Assembly (NCBI GenBank): GCA_035249465.1
Contig: DATFGL010000181.1
Span: 1 to 23,581 of the forward strand
Reading direction: 5' to 3'
From: 66-474 sp035249465
GTDB taxonomy: Bacteria > Pseudomonadota > Gammaproteobacteria > Xanthomonadales > Rhodanobacteraceae
Length of the DNA stretch: 23,581 bases
The position numbers were made by a program, and so were the translations under genes. This document shows positions 1-7,007 of the stretch, one piece after another (position 1 is the stretch's first letter; every line of letters starts with the position of its first letter). The notes beneath the pieces were generated by a model. It was given only the letters and a program-made list of their open reading frames with translations, was not told where the DNA came from and made no database searches.

Positions 1-267
1 GTGGCGCAGGCTGAAACGCTGGTGGACGCCCGCCGCAAGGGCGCGGCGCGGCGCGGCGCGGGCAACGGCCAGGCCTTCGGCGCGGTCGCGAACGGGCCGC
101 TGGTGGCCGGATATGGTGGCGTGGTGGAACGCGTGTTCAGCGTCGCGGAAATGCCGGACGGCAACCGGGCCGGCCTGGATGTGACACTACGCCTGGCGTT
201 GACGGGAACCCAGGCACGCCCGTACAAAGTGCTGGACTGGCGCACCGATTCCGCCCAGGCTCCTTGA
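1..267 (+). CDS. gspK: Type II secretion minor pseudopilin GspK, C-terminal end (partial)
   Basis: The reading frame is open from the first base and stops at 265-267, so only the last 88 or so residues of a longer gene are present. The GTG at base 1 is probably an internal codon, not the start. The fragment ends with a pattern seen at the C-terminus of GspK proteins: a beta-rich stretch (VERVFSVAEMP, LDVTLRLALTG) followed by RPYKVLDWR. GspK caps the tip of the periplasmic pseudopilus in type II secretion. The identification leans strongly on position: gspL, gspM, gspN and gspD follow immediately, as in the Xanthomonas xps cluster. The stop overlaps the proposed TTG start of gspL by four bases, suggesting translational coupling. 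The fragment alone would not identify the family. Confidence 0.7.
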   Translation: MAQAETLVDARRKGAARRGAGNGQAFGAVANGPLVAGYGGVVERVFSVAEMPDGNRAGLDVTLRLALTGTQARPYKVLDWRTDSAQAP

Positions 268-1409
268 AACCCGACCAAGCCATGGCCACCGTGAGCGCAC
301 CATCCATCGAACGCATGAAGCTTGCCTGGTCGCGCTCGCCGCTGCCGGGGTTCCTGCATTGGTGGGGTGGCGAGCTGACCTGGTTGCTGCCGGTGCGGAT
401 ACGCGCATGGCTGCAGCGTGGTCCGGACGTGCTGCGCTTGACGATGGGCGCGGATGGGTTGCTCGTGAAACGCGCCCGCACCGGCGACGTGCTGGCCACG
501 ATTCCGGCGGAGCTTCCGACCGAAGTCCAGCGTGCGACCTTCACGACTGCGTGCGCGGGCATCGATCCCGATGATCGCCGCCTGGTGCTGGTGGTGGCGG
601 GCACCTCGGTGCTGCAGCGCCGGTTGCCGATGCCGCTGGCCGCCGCGGCCGATCCGCGCAAGGTGGTCGGCTATGAACTCGACCGGCAGACGCCCTTCAA
701 ACCCGACCAGCTTTATTACGACGTGCGCGTCAGCCCGGCGCCCGCGCCCGCGGGACAGGTGGTGCTGGACTTGTACGCCGCGCCGCGGACCGAACTGGAT
801 CCGATGCTGGAACGCCTTGCCGCGATCGGCGTGCACCCCGATTGCGTGGACGTCCAAACCGGCAACGGCACGCTCGCGGGTGTCGATTTGCTGCCGGCGG
901 GCCGCCGCCCGCGCAGACTGGACAAGCGGCGTCGCCTGAACTGGATACTCGCCGCGGGCTGCGTGTTGCTGGTGGTGCTGGTGCTGGGACAGTGGCTGGG
1001 CAATCGCCGCGCGGCGTTGGCGAAGATGCAGGACGAGGTGGATGCGATGCGTGCGCGGGCCACCCAATCCGAACAGTTGCGCGCGCAGTTGACGGCGGCG
1101 GTCGCCGCTTCGCAATTCCTGGTGAAGCGCAAGGCCGGAAATCCGCCACCGCTCGCGGTGCTCGACGACCTGACCCGGCGCATGCCCGCGACGGCGTGGC
1201 TGGACGCGATGACGCTGGACGATTCCGGTGGCCTCGACATCAAGGGCGAGGCCGACAAGGCCGCGGCGCTGGTCGACACGCTGGGCGGCTCCAGGGTGTT
1301 CGGGGAACCCAGGCTGCAGGGCGTGATCCAGCCCGATCCGGCCACCGGCAAGGAACGCTTCGAGCTGACCGCGCGCGTCAGGCAACAAGGCCCCGCCGAT
1401 GCGCATTGA
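264..1409 (+). CDS. gspL: Type II secretion inner-membrane platform protein GspL (PilN-like C-terminus)
   Basis: The protein has 381 residues. Its N-terminal cytoplasmic half (about 1-220) has the actin-like fold style of GspL/PilM, with the conserved-looking stretch VVGYELDRQTPFKPDQLYYDVR near 134-155. One membrane helix lies at about 227-246 and is preceded by basic residues (RRPRRLDKRRR). A periplasmic coiled coil follows at about 249-285, then a small ferredoxin-like domain with PATAWLDAMTLDDSGGLDIKG, as in PilN. GspL links the cytoplasmic ATPase GspE to the membrane platform through GspM. The start is taken as TTG at 264 because it overlaps the upstream stop; ATG at 282 is a possible alternative, and neither has a strong ribosome binding site. 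The end overlaps gspM by 11 bases. Confidence 0.85.
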   Translation: MKPDQAMATVSAPSIERMKLAWSRSPLPGFLHWWGGELTWLLPVRIRAWLQRGPDVLRLTMGADGLLVKRARTGDVLATIPAELPTEVQRATFTTACAGIDPDDRRLVLVVAGTSVLQRRLPMPLAAAADPRKVVGYELDRQTPFKPDQLYYDVRVSPAPAPAGQVVLDLYAAPRTELDPMLERLAAIGVHPDCVDVQTGNGTLAGVDLLPAGRRPRRLDKRRRLNWILAAGCVLLVVLVLGQWLGNRRAALAKMQDEVDAMRARATQSEQLRAQLTAAVAASQFLVKRKAGNPPPLAVLDDLTRRMPATAWLDAMTLDDSGGLDIKGEADKAAALVDTLGGSRVFGEPRLQGVIQPDPATGKERFELTARVRQQGPADAH

Positions 1410-1986
1410 CACTCGACGCATGACGCCGGTGCAATCGCGCGTGGCCGCGATCGCGCTGGCCTTGGTTGCGTTGGCGGTCGCGTATTTCCTGCTGCTGCAC
1501 TGGTGGTTCGTGGCGCCGCTGGCGAGCGTCGACAGCCAGATGCACGACCTGCAATCGATCCACGCGAAATACGCCGCGGCGATTGCCGAGCAGCCGTTGC
1601 TGCAGAAGCGCGTCGCGGACCTGGAGCGCGGCGGCGCCACCGTCGGCGCGTTCCTCTCGGCAGCCGATCCGAGCACCGCTTCGGCCGACCTGATCCAGCG
1701 CGCCACCGACGTGGTGGCGGCGCACCAACACGAAGGCGCGGGGTGCAGCATGCCTTCCAAGATGCCGATCGAACAGGACAGCGGCAACGAGCCGTTTCGC
1801 CGCGTCAGCGTCAGCATCACGCTCGATTGCGGCATGCAGCCGCTGGCTGCGGTGCTGCACGATTTCGATCGCGGCCTGCCGTACCTGTTCGTGGACAACC
1901 TCACCGTTGCGCGCTCGCCCACCGGGCGCATGCAGGCGCAGCTTTCACTGTCGGGTTACCTGCGTCCGTCGGGGTCACCGCCATGA
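1399..1986 (+). CDS. gspM: Type II secretion protein GspM (subtype b)
   Basis: The protein has 195 residues: a short cytoplasmic N-terminus, one membrane helix at about 15-37 (VAAIALALVALAVAYFLLL), a coiled-coil segment at about 40-75, and a small periplasmic ferredoxin-like domain with RRVSVSITLDCGMQPLAAVLHDFDRGLPYLFVDNL at about 134-168. The sequence fits the T2SSM_b family found in Xanthomonas-type systems. GspM is a bitopic inner-membrane protein that pairs with GspL to form the assembly platform. It starts 11 bases before the end of gspL and its TGA overlaps the ATG of gspN in an ATGA junction, so gspL, gspM and gspN are probably translated from one message. Confidence 0.85.
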   Translation: MRIDTRRMTPVQSRVAAIALALVALAVAYFLLLHWWFVAPLASVDSQMHDLQSIHAKYAAAIAEQPLLQKRVADLERGGATVGAFLSAADPSTASADLIQRATDVVAAHQHEGAGCSMPSKMPIEQDSGNEPFRRVSVSITLDCGMQPLAAVLHDFDRGLPYLFVDNLTVARSPTGRMQAQLSLSGYLRPSGSPP

Positions 1987-2681
1987 ACGCCGCCGACCGC
2001 CGCCGCCTCACGCCGTCGCTGGGCATCGTGGCTGCGGTACTGCTGCTGGTCCTGATCGCCCTGTGGCTGGGCCTCGGGCGCGGCGCGCACTGGCACGAAA
2101 AAGCCGCACCGCCGAGGTTGCCGCCGCTCGGAACCAACCTGCCGGCGCCCGCGGTGCCGCCGCTGGACCAGTACGCCGCGGTCTGGCAGCGCCCGCTGTT
2201 CAACCCCTCGCGTACGCCCGAAGCCGCGGCCGGCAGCGGCGATGAGGCGACCGGCGACCTGCAGTTGACCGGCGTGATCATGCTGCCGGACCTGAAGATG
2301 GCTATCCTGCACGACAAGACCAGCAACAAGGATTACCGCATCATCGAGGGCCAGCCATCCAGGGGCGGCCCGGCGCTGGTCGAATTGCACCCGCGCAGCG
2401 CGGTGGTGGATGTCTCGGGCTCGCGCGTGAACCTGCAGCTGATCCCGGGCCCCTCGCCCGGCACGAGCGCGCCGGCGCAGGACGGTGCGCAGCCCCAGCA
2501 GAGCGCGGGACAGGGTGCATCTGCTATGGTCTCGCGCCAGGCGCAGATCGATTCGGGGCAGCGGGTGCCCATGTCCGGGACCGGAGGGCAGTCCTCGACC
2601 GAGGCGCGCGCGAGGGAGCTCAAGGCGCGAATTGAAGCCGCAAGGCGTCGTGCAGCCCGACAGAACGATGGCGGCGGTTGA
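1983..2681 (+). CDS. gspN: Type II secretion protein GspN (XpsN-like, GspC-type HR domain)
   Basis: The protein has 232 residues and starts at an ATG in an ATGA overlap with gspM. It has one N-terminal membrane helix (about 13-32), a proline-rich linker, and a region at about 60-165 resembling the HR domain of GspC. That region has WQRPLFNPSRTP, then LQLTGVIMLPDLKMAILHD, and later VVDVSGSRVNLQL. The tail is rich in Gln, Ser and basic residues (RARELKARIEAARRRAARQ). No PDZ domain follows the HR region. In Xanthomonas the xps cluster has XpsN at this position, between M and D, and it is thought to take the GspC role of joining the inner-membrane platform to the periplasmic N0 domain of the secretin. 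Role here is by analogy with XpsN; the order is visible directly. Confidence 0.8.
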   Translation: MNAADRRRLTPSLGIVAAVLLLVLIALWLGLGRGAHWHEKAAPPRLPPLGTNLPAPAVPPLDQYAAVWQRPLFNPSRTPEAAAGSGDEATGDLQLTGVIMLPDLKMAILHDKTSNKDYRIIEGQPSRGGPALVELHPRSAVVDVSGSRVNLQLIPGPSPGTSAPAQDGAQPQQSAGQGASAMVSRQAQIDSGQRVPMSGTGGQSSTEARARELKARIEAARRRAARQNDGGG

Positions 2682-2719
2682 GGGGTCCGGTTGACCGGCT
2701 CCGTGCAGTGGATGGGTCT

Positions 2720-2725
2720 GGAGAG
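2720..2725 (+). promoter_or_regulatory. Ribosome binding site of gspD
   Basis: GGAGAG lies six bases upstream of the GTG at 2732. It decides the start: the frame is open from a TTG at 2678, but only the GTG at 2732 has a well-placed Shine-Dalgarno sequence. Starting there also puts the lipoprotein signal peptide at the very N-terminus. Confidence 0.7.
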
Positions 2726-2731
2726 CGCGAC

Positions 2732-5380
2732 GTGTACAAGAAGTTAGCCACGCTTGGGGTCATCTGCGCCGTCGCGGTGCTGGCGGGTTGCACCCCCCAG
2801 ATCCGGCCGAACGATGACTACAGCCTGCAGCGGGAGGCGATCGCCGGCACGCACAAGCCGGTGCCCGAGCCGCTGAATGTCGGCACCGGGCAACAAACCC
2901 AGCCGCTCTCGACCGCGAATGCGCCGGAGCAGCAGTACGGCACCGGCGTGTTCATCAATCCGGCCGCCGCGCACGGCAAGGCCGGCGGCGTCGCCAACGC
3001 GGGCGGCACCATCACCTTCAACTTCGACAACCAGCCGGTGCAGGCCGCGGTCAAGGCGATCCTCGGCGATGTGCTGCACGCCAATTATTCGATCGCGCCG
3101 GACGTCAAGGGTACGGTCACGTTCGCCACCTCGCAGCCGGTGACGGAAGCCGAGGTACTGCCGATCCTGCAGATGTTGTTGTCGTGGACCGGCAACGCGT
3201 TGGTGCACCAGAACGGCCGCTACCTCGTGGTGCCGGTCGAGCAGGCCGCGCCCGGCAACCTGGTGCCAGGACTTGGCGCCGTGTCGCCGGGTGCCGGCTA
3301 CGCGGCGCGACTGTTTCCGCTGCATTACGTGTCAGCCGAGGCGATGCAGAAGCTGCTGAAGCCGTTCGCCGACCCCAAGGCGTTCCTGCTGATCGATCCG
3401 CTGCGAAACATTCTGGTGATGGGCGGCACGCCCGACGAACTGGCCAATTACCAACGCATCGTGCGCACCTTCGACGTGGATTGGCTGCGCGGAATGTCGG
3501 TCGCGGTGATTCCGCTGGAGCACGTGCGGGCGGACGACCTGGTCGGTCAGCTCCAGAGCCTGTTCAGCGAACAGGGCAGCGCTGCTCCACCCGCGACCAC
3601 GAATATCGCGGGCGCGCAGGTGTCGAGCGCACCGCTGCCGGGAAACATCTCCAGCATGGTGCGGCTGATTCCGCTCAAGCAAAGCAACTCGCTGGTGGTG
3701 ATCACGTCGCAGCCTTCCTACATCGACGAGGTGCGCCGGCTGGTCACCACCATCGACAACGGCGCCGGCAACGCGTCGGGGTTGTACGTGTACAACGTGA
3801 TCAACGTGAAGGCGTCCGACCTCGCCAAGCACCTCAACGAGTTGTTCGGCAATCCCGCCGGCAACCAGCAGACACCCGCGGGCGCGGTGGCGCCGGGTTT
3901 CTCGCCACTGGAGCAGTCCTCGCCCGGAAGCCTGGGCGCACAGCAGGGCTTCGGCAACTTCTCGTCGGAAAATAATAATTTTTCGGGTGGCATGGGAGCC
4001 GGTACCAGCGACGAGTTCGGCAGCGGTGGCGACTCCGGAGTGGTCTCGGGTGCAACCCAGAGCCGCCGCCAGCAGCAGGCGGGGCAGGGCAATGTCGCGT
4101 TCACCACCAGCGAAGGCGTGCGCATCGCGGCGGTCAACGAGAATAACCAGTTGCTGATCCGTGCGACGCCGAGCGCGTGGCAGAAGCTGCTGCCGGTGAT
4201 CGAGCGCCTCGACGAGAAACCGCTGCAGGTGCAGATCGAAACCAAGGTGCTGGAAGTCAACCTGACCGGCGAGTTCCAGTTCGGCGTGCAGTATTACCTC
4301 GGCGGCCTGATCGGCACGCAGCCCGGTTCGCCGCCCAACACCAACGAGTCCTACCACCGTCATCAGGGAGCGGTGGGCCTTGGGGGCGTGCAATACAACC
4401 CGGCCAGCGATGCGCTGTTCTACTCGTTCGCGGGCAACAAGCTGCAGGTGGCGGTCAGCGCAATGGAAAGCAGTGGCGACGCCAAGGTGTTGTCGGCGCC
4501 ATCCACGGTGGTGCTCAACAATCAGGAAACCACCTTCAAGGTGGGCGAGAAGATCCCGGTCGTGCAGACCGCGATCATCCCTGGCCTTGGCACGGGCGGT
4601 ACCACCGGCTCGGTCAACGCGACTGCGGTGAACTACATCGACACCGGCGTGCTGCTCGACGTGGTCCCGCGCGTCAGCCCCGGCGGGCTGGTGTACATGG
4701 ACATCCAGCAGATCGTCAGCAAGCCGACCACCAAGGACCAGTACGGCAACTACACCATCACCAATCGCGCGCTCAGCACCGAGGTCGCGGTGCAGAGTGG
4801 GCAGACGGTGTTGTTGGGCGGGTTGATCCAGCAGACCGACACGATCCAGGACAACGGCGTGCCGTTCCTCAACCGGGTTCCGGTGCTCGGCCGCCTGTTC
4901 GGCACCACCGATCGCAACCGGGCGCGCACCGAGCTGATCGTGCTGATCACGCCGCGCGTCATCCGCAATCCCGAGGACGCGCGCCGCATCACCGACGAGT
5001 ACCAGACGCAATTCGAGTCGCTGAAACCGATCCTGCCGGGAGGCAGTGCCAGCAGCGCGCCGGCTGCCGGCGATGACGCGGGTGCTTCGGCCGCGACGCC
5101 CGCGGAAACCTTGCCCGCGACTGATGCACCTGCAGCCACGCCGTCGGGCGGTTGGGCGGTGCAGGTTGCCTCCTTCGCCAGCGATGCCAACGCACAGGCC
5201 CTGCGCGGCAGACTGCAGCAGCTGGGCTTCGCGAGCTACGTCGAAAGCGCGCAGATAGCCAACGGTACAGCCTGGCGTGTCCGGGCGGGTCCGGTCGTCA
5301 GCCGCGACGCCGCCGAGCGCCTACGCACGGCAATCGCGGATGGCCTGCATATCGGCGGCATGCAGGTTGTGCAGCGCTAG
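2732..5380 (+). CDS. gspD: Type II secretion secretin GspD with C-terminal SPOR domain
   Basis: This is the outer-membrane channel of the type II secretion system, 882 residues from the GTG start. The signal peptide ends in a lipobox, AVLAGC, with Cys20 as the likely lipidated residue. Domains in order: N0 (about 93-175, TITFNFDNQPVQAAVKAILG), N1 (about 190-265), N2 (about 267-345), N3 (about 350-560) with a long Gly/Ser/Asn-rich insertion near 390-445, and the secretin pore domain (about 570-765). The pore domain has VLSAPSTVVLNNQE, VGEKIPVV, VLLGGLIQ and NRVPVLGRLFG. After an Ala/Pro/Thr-rich linker comes a SPOR domain at about 806-880 (WAVQVASFASDANAQALRGR, ending WRVRAGPVVSRDAAERLR). Related secretins usually end soon after the pore domain, often with a short pilotin-binding S domain. 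SPOR domains bind denuded peptidoglycan glycan strands. Confidence 0.93.
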   Translation: MYKKLATLGVICAVAVLAGCTPQIRPNDDYSLQREAIAGTHKPVPEPLNVGTGQQTQPLSTANAPEQQYGTGVFINPAAAHGKAGGVANAGGTITFNFDNQPVQAAVKAILGDVLHANYSIAPDVKGTVTFATSQPVTEAEVLPILQMLLSWTGNALVHQNGRYLVVPVEQAAPGNLVPGLGAVSPGAGYAARLFPLHYVSAEAMQKLLKPFADPKAFLLIDPLRNILVMGGTPDELANYQRIVRTFDVDWLRGMSVAVIPLEHVRADDLVGQLQSLFSEQGSAAPPATTNIAGAQVSSAPLPGNISSMVRLIPLKQSNSLVVITSQPSYIDEVRRLVTTIDNGAGNASGLYVYNVINVKASDLAKHLNELFGNPAGNQQTPAGAVAPGFSPLEQSSPGSLGAQQGFGNFSSENNNFSGGMGAGTSDEFGSGGDSGVVSGATQSRRQQQAGQGNVAFTTSEGVRIAAVNENNQLLIRATPSAWQKLLPVIERLDEKPLQVQIETKVLEVNLTGEFQFGVQYYLGGLIGTQPGSPPNTNESYHRHQGAVGLGGVQYNPASDALFYSFAGNKLQVAVSAMESSGDAKVLSAPSTVVLNNQETTFKVGEKIPVVQTAIIPGLGTGGTTGSVNATAVNYIDTGVLLDVVPRVSPGGLVYMDIQQIVSKPTTKDQYGNYTITNRALSTEVAVQSGQTVLLGGLIQQTDTIQDNGVPFLNRVPVLGRLFGTTDRNRARTELIVLITPRVIRNPEDARRITDEYQTQFESLKPILPGGSASSAPAAGDDAGASAATPAETLPATDAPAATPSGGWAVQVASFASDANAQALRGRLQQLGFASYVESAQIANGTAWRVRAGPVVSRDAAERLRTAIADGLHIGGMQVVQR

Positions 5381-5422
5381 ACGAGTGTTGCGCGGTGGAA
5401 CCCTGGGAGAAGAAGGGCGCCT

Positions 5423-5451
5423 GTCATTCCTGATTGGCCCGGCAGAATGAC
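5423..5451. terminator. Weak inverted repeat after gspD, possible terminator
   Basis: GTCATTC at 5423-5429 pairs with GAATGAC at 5445-5451 around a 15-base loop, 42 bases after the gspD stop. There is no T-run, so termination is only a possibility. The rest of the 90-base gap to the glycosyltransferase gene shows nothing else clear except the -10-like TAGACT just before that gene. Confidence 0.2.
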
Positions 5452-5458
5452 GGACCGC

Positions 5459-5464
5459 TAGACT
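5459..5464 (+). promoter_or_regulatory. Possible -10 element for the glycosyltransferase gene
   Basis: TAGACT ends six bases before the ATG at 5471, so transcription from it would start at or very near the start codon and give a leaderless message. There is no purine-rich ribosome binding site upstream of this ATG, which fits. No clear -35 was seen. Confidence 0.3.
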
Positions 5465-5470
5465 GCGCGG

Positions 5471-6355
5471 ATGCCCGCAACGCTGACGTCCATCCTCATC
5501 GTCGCCGCCGACAGCGGTCCGCCGTTGCGCGAGTGCGTGGCGCGCGCGCTGGCATCCGGCGTACCGATGGAATTGATCGTCGTCGACAACGCGTCGCGTG
5601 ACGGCGTACCGCAGGCGCTGGCGCGCGCGTACGGGCACGACGAGCGCCTGCGCGTGATCTACAACCGCGCGAATCTCGGCTTCGGTCCGGCGGTAAACAT
5701 CGGCGCGCGGCAGGCGCGGGGTGACACCTTGCTGGTGCTGAATCCCGATTGCCTGCTGGGAAAGGACACGTTGGCGCGCATGCTGGAGGTGCTGTGCGCG
5801 CATCCCGACGCGGGCGTGGTCGGCGCGGTCGTCTGCGATGCGGATGGCAGGCCGGACCCGGCGTCGCGGCGGCGCGATCCGCTGCTGCGCCGATCCTTGA
5901 ATGAAATGACGGGGCGCGCGAAGCGGGAGACGGAGAATGCGCGCTACGAAGGCGTCGATGTGCCGGGATCGATCCCGGAAGAGCCGGTCGAAATCGAAAA
6001 CGTGTCGGGGGCGTTGCTGCTGCTGCCGCGCGCATTTTTCGAACGCTTGAATGGCTTTGACGAAGGTTACTTTCTGCATTGCGAGGATCTGGACCTGTGC
6101 CGACGCGTGCGCGACGCGGGCCATACGGTGTGGCTCGCGGGCAACGTGCGCGTGCGTCACGGCAAGGGTGGCTCCAGCGCGCACCGCCCGGTATTCGTCA
6201 GTTACCATAAGCATCGAGGCATGTGGCGCTGGTTCCGGAAATTCGATCCGGCCGCGCGCAGGCCGGCGACGCGCGCGCTGGTCGCGTGCGGCATCGCGTC
6301 GCACTTCATTGCGACCGCCCCGCTGCTGTGGTTGCGTCGCAGGTGGCGCCCCTGA
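5471..6355 (+). CDS. Family 2 glycosyltransferase (rhamnosyltransferase-like)
   Basis: The 294-residue protein has the GT-A fold signature of GT2 enzymes of the WbbL/rhamnosyltransferase type. An N-terminal Rossmann-like start (TSILIVAADSG) is followed by ELIVVDNASRDG (34-45), NRANLGFGPAVNIGARQARGD (66-85) and LNPDC (90-94), which takes the place of the DxD metal/sugar-nucleotide motif. VSGALLLLPRAFFERLNGFDEGYFLHCEDLDLCRRVRDAG (178-217) holds the usual catalytic ED pair at 205-206. A hydrophobic, basic C-terminus (ALVACGIASHFIATAPLLWLRRRW) may touch the membrane. Such enzymes add a sugar from a nucleotide donor to a lipid-linked or polysaccharide acceptor. The acceptor cannot be told from this window, which has no other polysaccharide genes. 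It ends 17 bases before def, and the two may be co-transcribed. Confidence 0.85.
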   Translation: MPATLTSILIVAADSGPPLRECVARALASGVPMELIVVDNASRDGVPQALARAYGHDERLRVIYNRANLGFGPAVNIGARQARGDTLLVLNPDCLLGKDTLARMLEVLCAHPDAGVVGAVVCDADGRPDPASRRRDPLLRRSLNEMTGRAKRETENARYEGVDVPGSIPEEPVEIENVSGALLLLPRAFFERLNGFDEGYFLHCEDLDLCRRVRDAGHTVWLAGNVRVRHGKGGSSAHRPVFVSYHKHRGMWRWFRKFDPAARRPATRALVACGIASHFIATAPLLWLRRRWRP

Positions 6356-6372
6356 ACCCGCAGGAGCCAAGC

Positions 6373-6909
6373 ATGATCCGCGAAATCCTGAAGATGGGCG
6401 ACCCGCGCCTGCTGCGCGTGGCGCCGCCGGTGCCTGCCTCGATGTTCGGCACCGCCGAACTGAACGACCTGGTCACCGACATGTTCGAAACCATGCAGGC
6501 GGCCGATGGCGTGGGCCTGGCCGCGCCGCAGATCGGCGTGGACCTGCAACTGGTGGTGTTCGGCTTCGAGCATTCCGATCGTTATCCCGAAGAACCGGAA
6601 GTGCCGCGCACGATCCTGCTGAACCCGTTGATCACGCCGCTTTCGCGCGACATGGAGGATGGCTGGGAAGGTTGCCTGTCGGTCCCGGGCCTGCGCGGCG
6701 TGGTCAGCCGGCACAGCCTGATCCGCTATCAAGGTGTGGATCCGGGCGGCATGCCGATCGACCGCACCGCCGAGGGCTTCCATGCGCGCGTCGTGCAGCA
6801 CGAGTGCGATCACCTGATCGGGCGCCTGTATCCCTCGCGCATCACCGACTTCACGCGTTTCGGCTTCATCGACGTGTTGTTTCCCGACGAGGCCGGTGCG
6901 AAGGAGTAG
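6373..6909 (+). CDS. def: Peptide deformylase
   Basis: The 178-residue enzyme removes the formyl group from the N-terminal methionine of new proteins. All three family motifs are present: GVGLAAPQ (46-53), EGCLS (99-103, metal ligand Cys101) and HECDH (143-147, metal ligands His143 and His147, catalytic Glu144). The start is well supported by AGGAG at 6362-6366, six bases upstream of the ATG. The length is normal for the family. The gene is not next to fmt, the usual partner of the main def gene, so this may be a second deformylase of the genome; that is inference. It is convergent with valS, with only a palindromic repeat between them. Confidence 0.95.
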   Translation: MIREILKMGDPRLLRVAPPVPASMFGTAELNDLVTDMFETMQAADGVGLAAPQIGVDLQLVVFGFEHSDRYPEEPEVPRTILLNPLITPLSRDMEDGWEGCLSVPGLRGVVSRHSLIRYQGVDPGGMPIDRTAEGFHARVVQHECDHLIGRLYPSRITDFTRFGFIDVLFPDEAGAKE

Positions 6910-6917
6910 GCGCGACT

Positions 6918-7007
6918 GTAGGAGCGGCGGCAGCCGCGGTCCCGAAAGCCGCGATCCGTTGTTCCGATGCCGGCGGCTATAGCGACCGCGCCTTCCGGCA
7001 CTCCTAC
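6918..7007. repeat. REP-like palindromic repeat between def and valS
   Basis: The 90-base element opens with GTAGGAGCGGC and closes with CTCCTAC, so the same GTAGGAG end appears on both strands, facing inward. Inside, GCGGCAGCCGCGGTC and the complementary-looking GACCGCGCC and AAGCCGCGAT segments could fold into a long hairpin. This is the typical form of the intergenic GTAGGAGCGGC repeat of Xanthomonadales and pseudomonads. It fills the convergent gap and runs three bases past the valS stop (7004-7006), so the last codon of valS lies inside the repeat end. It may serve as a two-way terminator or mRNA stabiliser. Confidence 0.75.

Noticed and set aside
3332..5011. Long minus-strand open frame (559 codons) opposite gspD
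   Set aside because: It is antisense to a clear secretin, rich in His, Arg and Gln as expected for a shadow frame in high-GC DNA, and has no recognisable domain or ribosome binding site.
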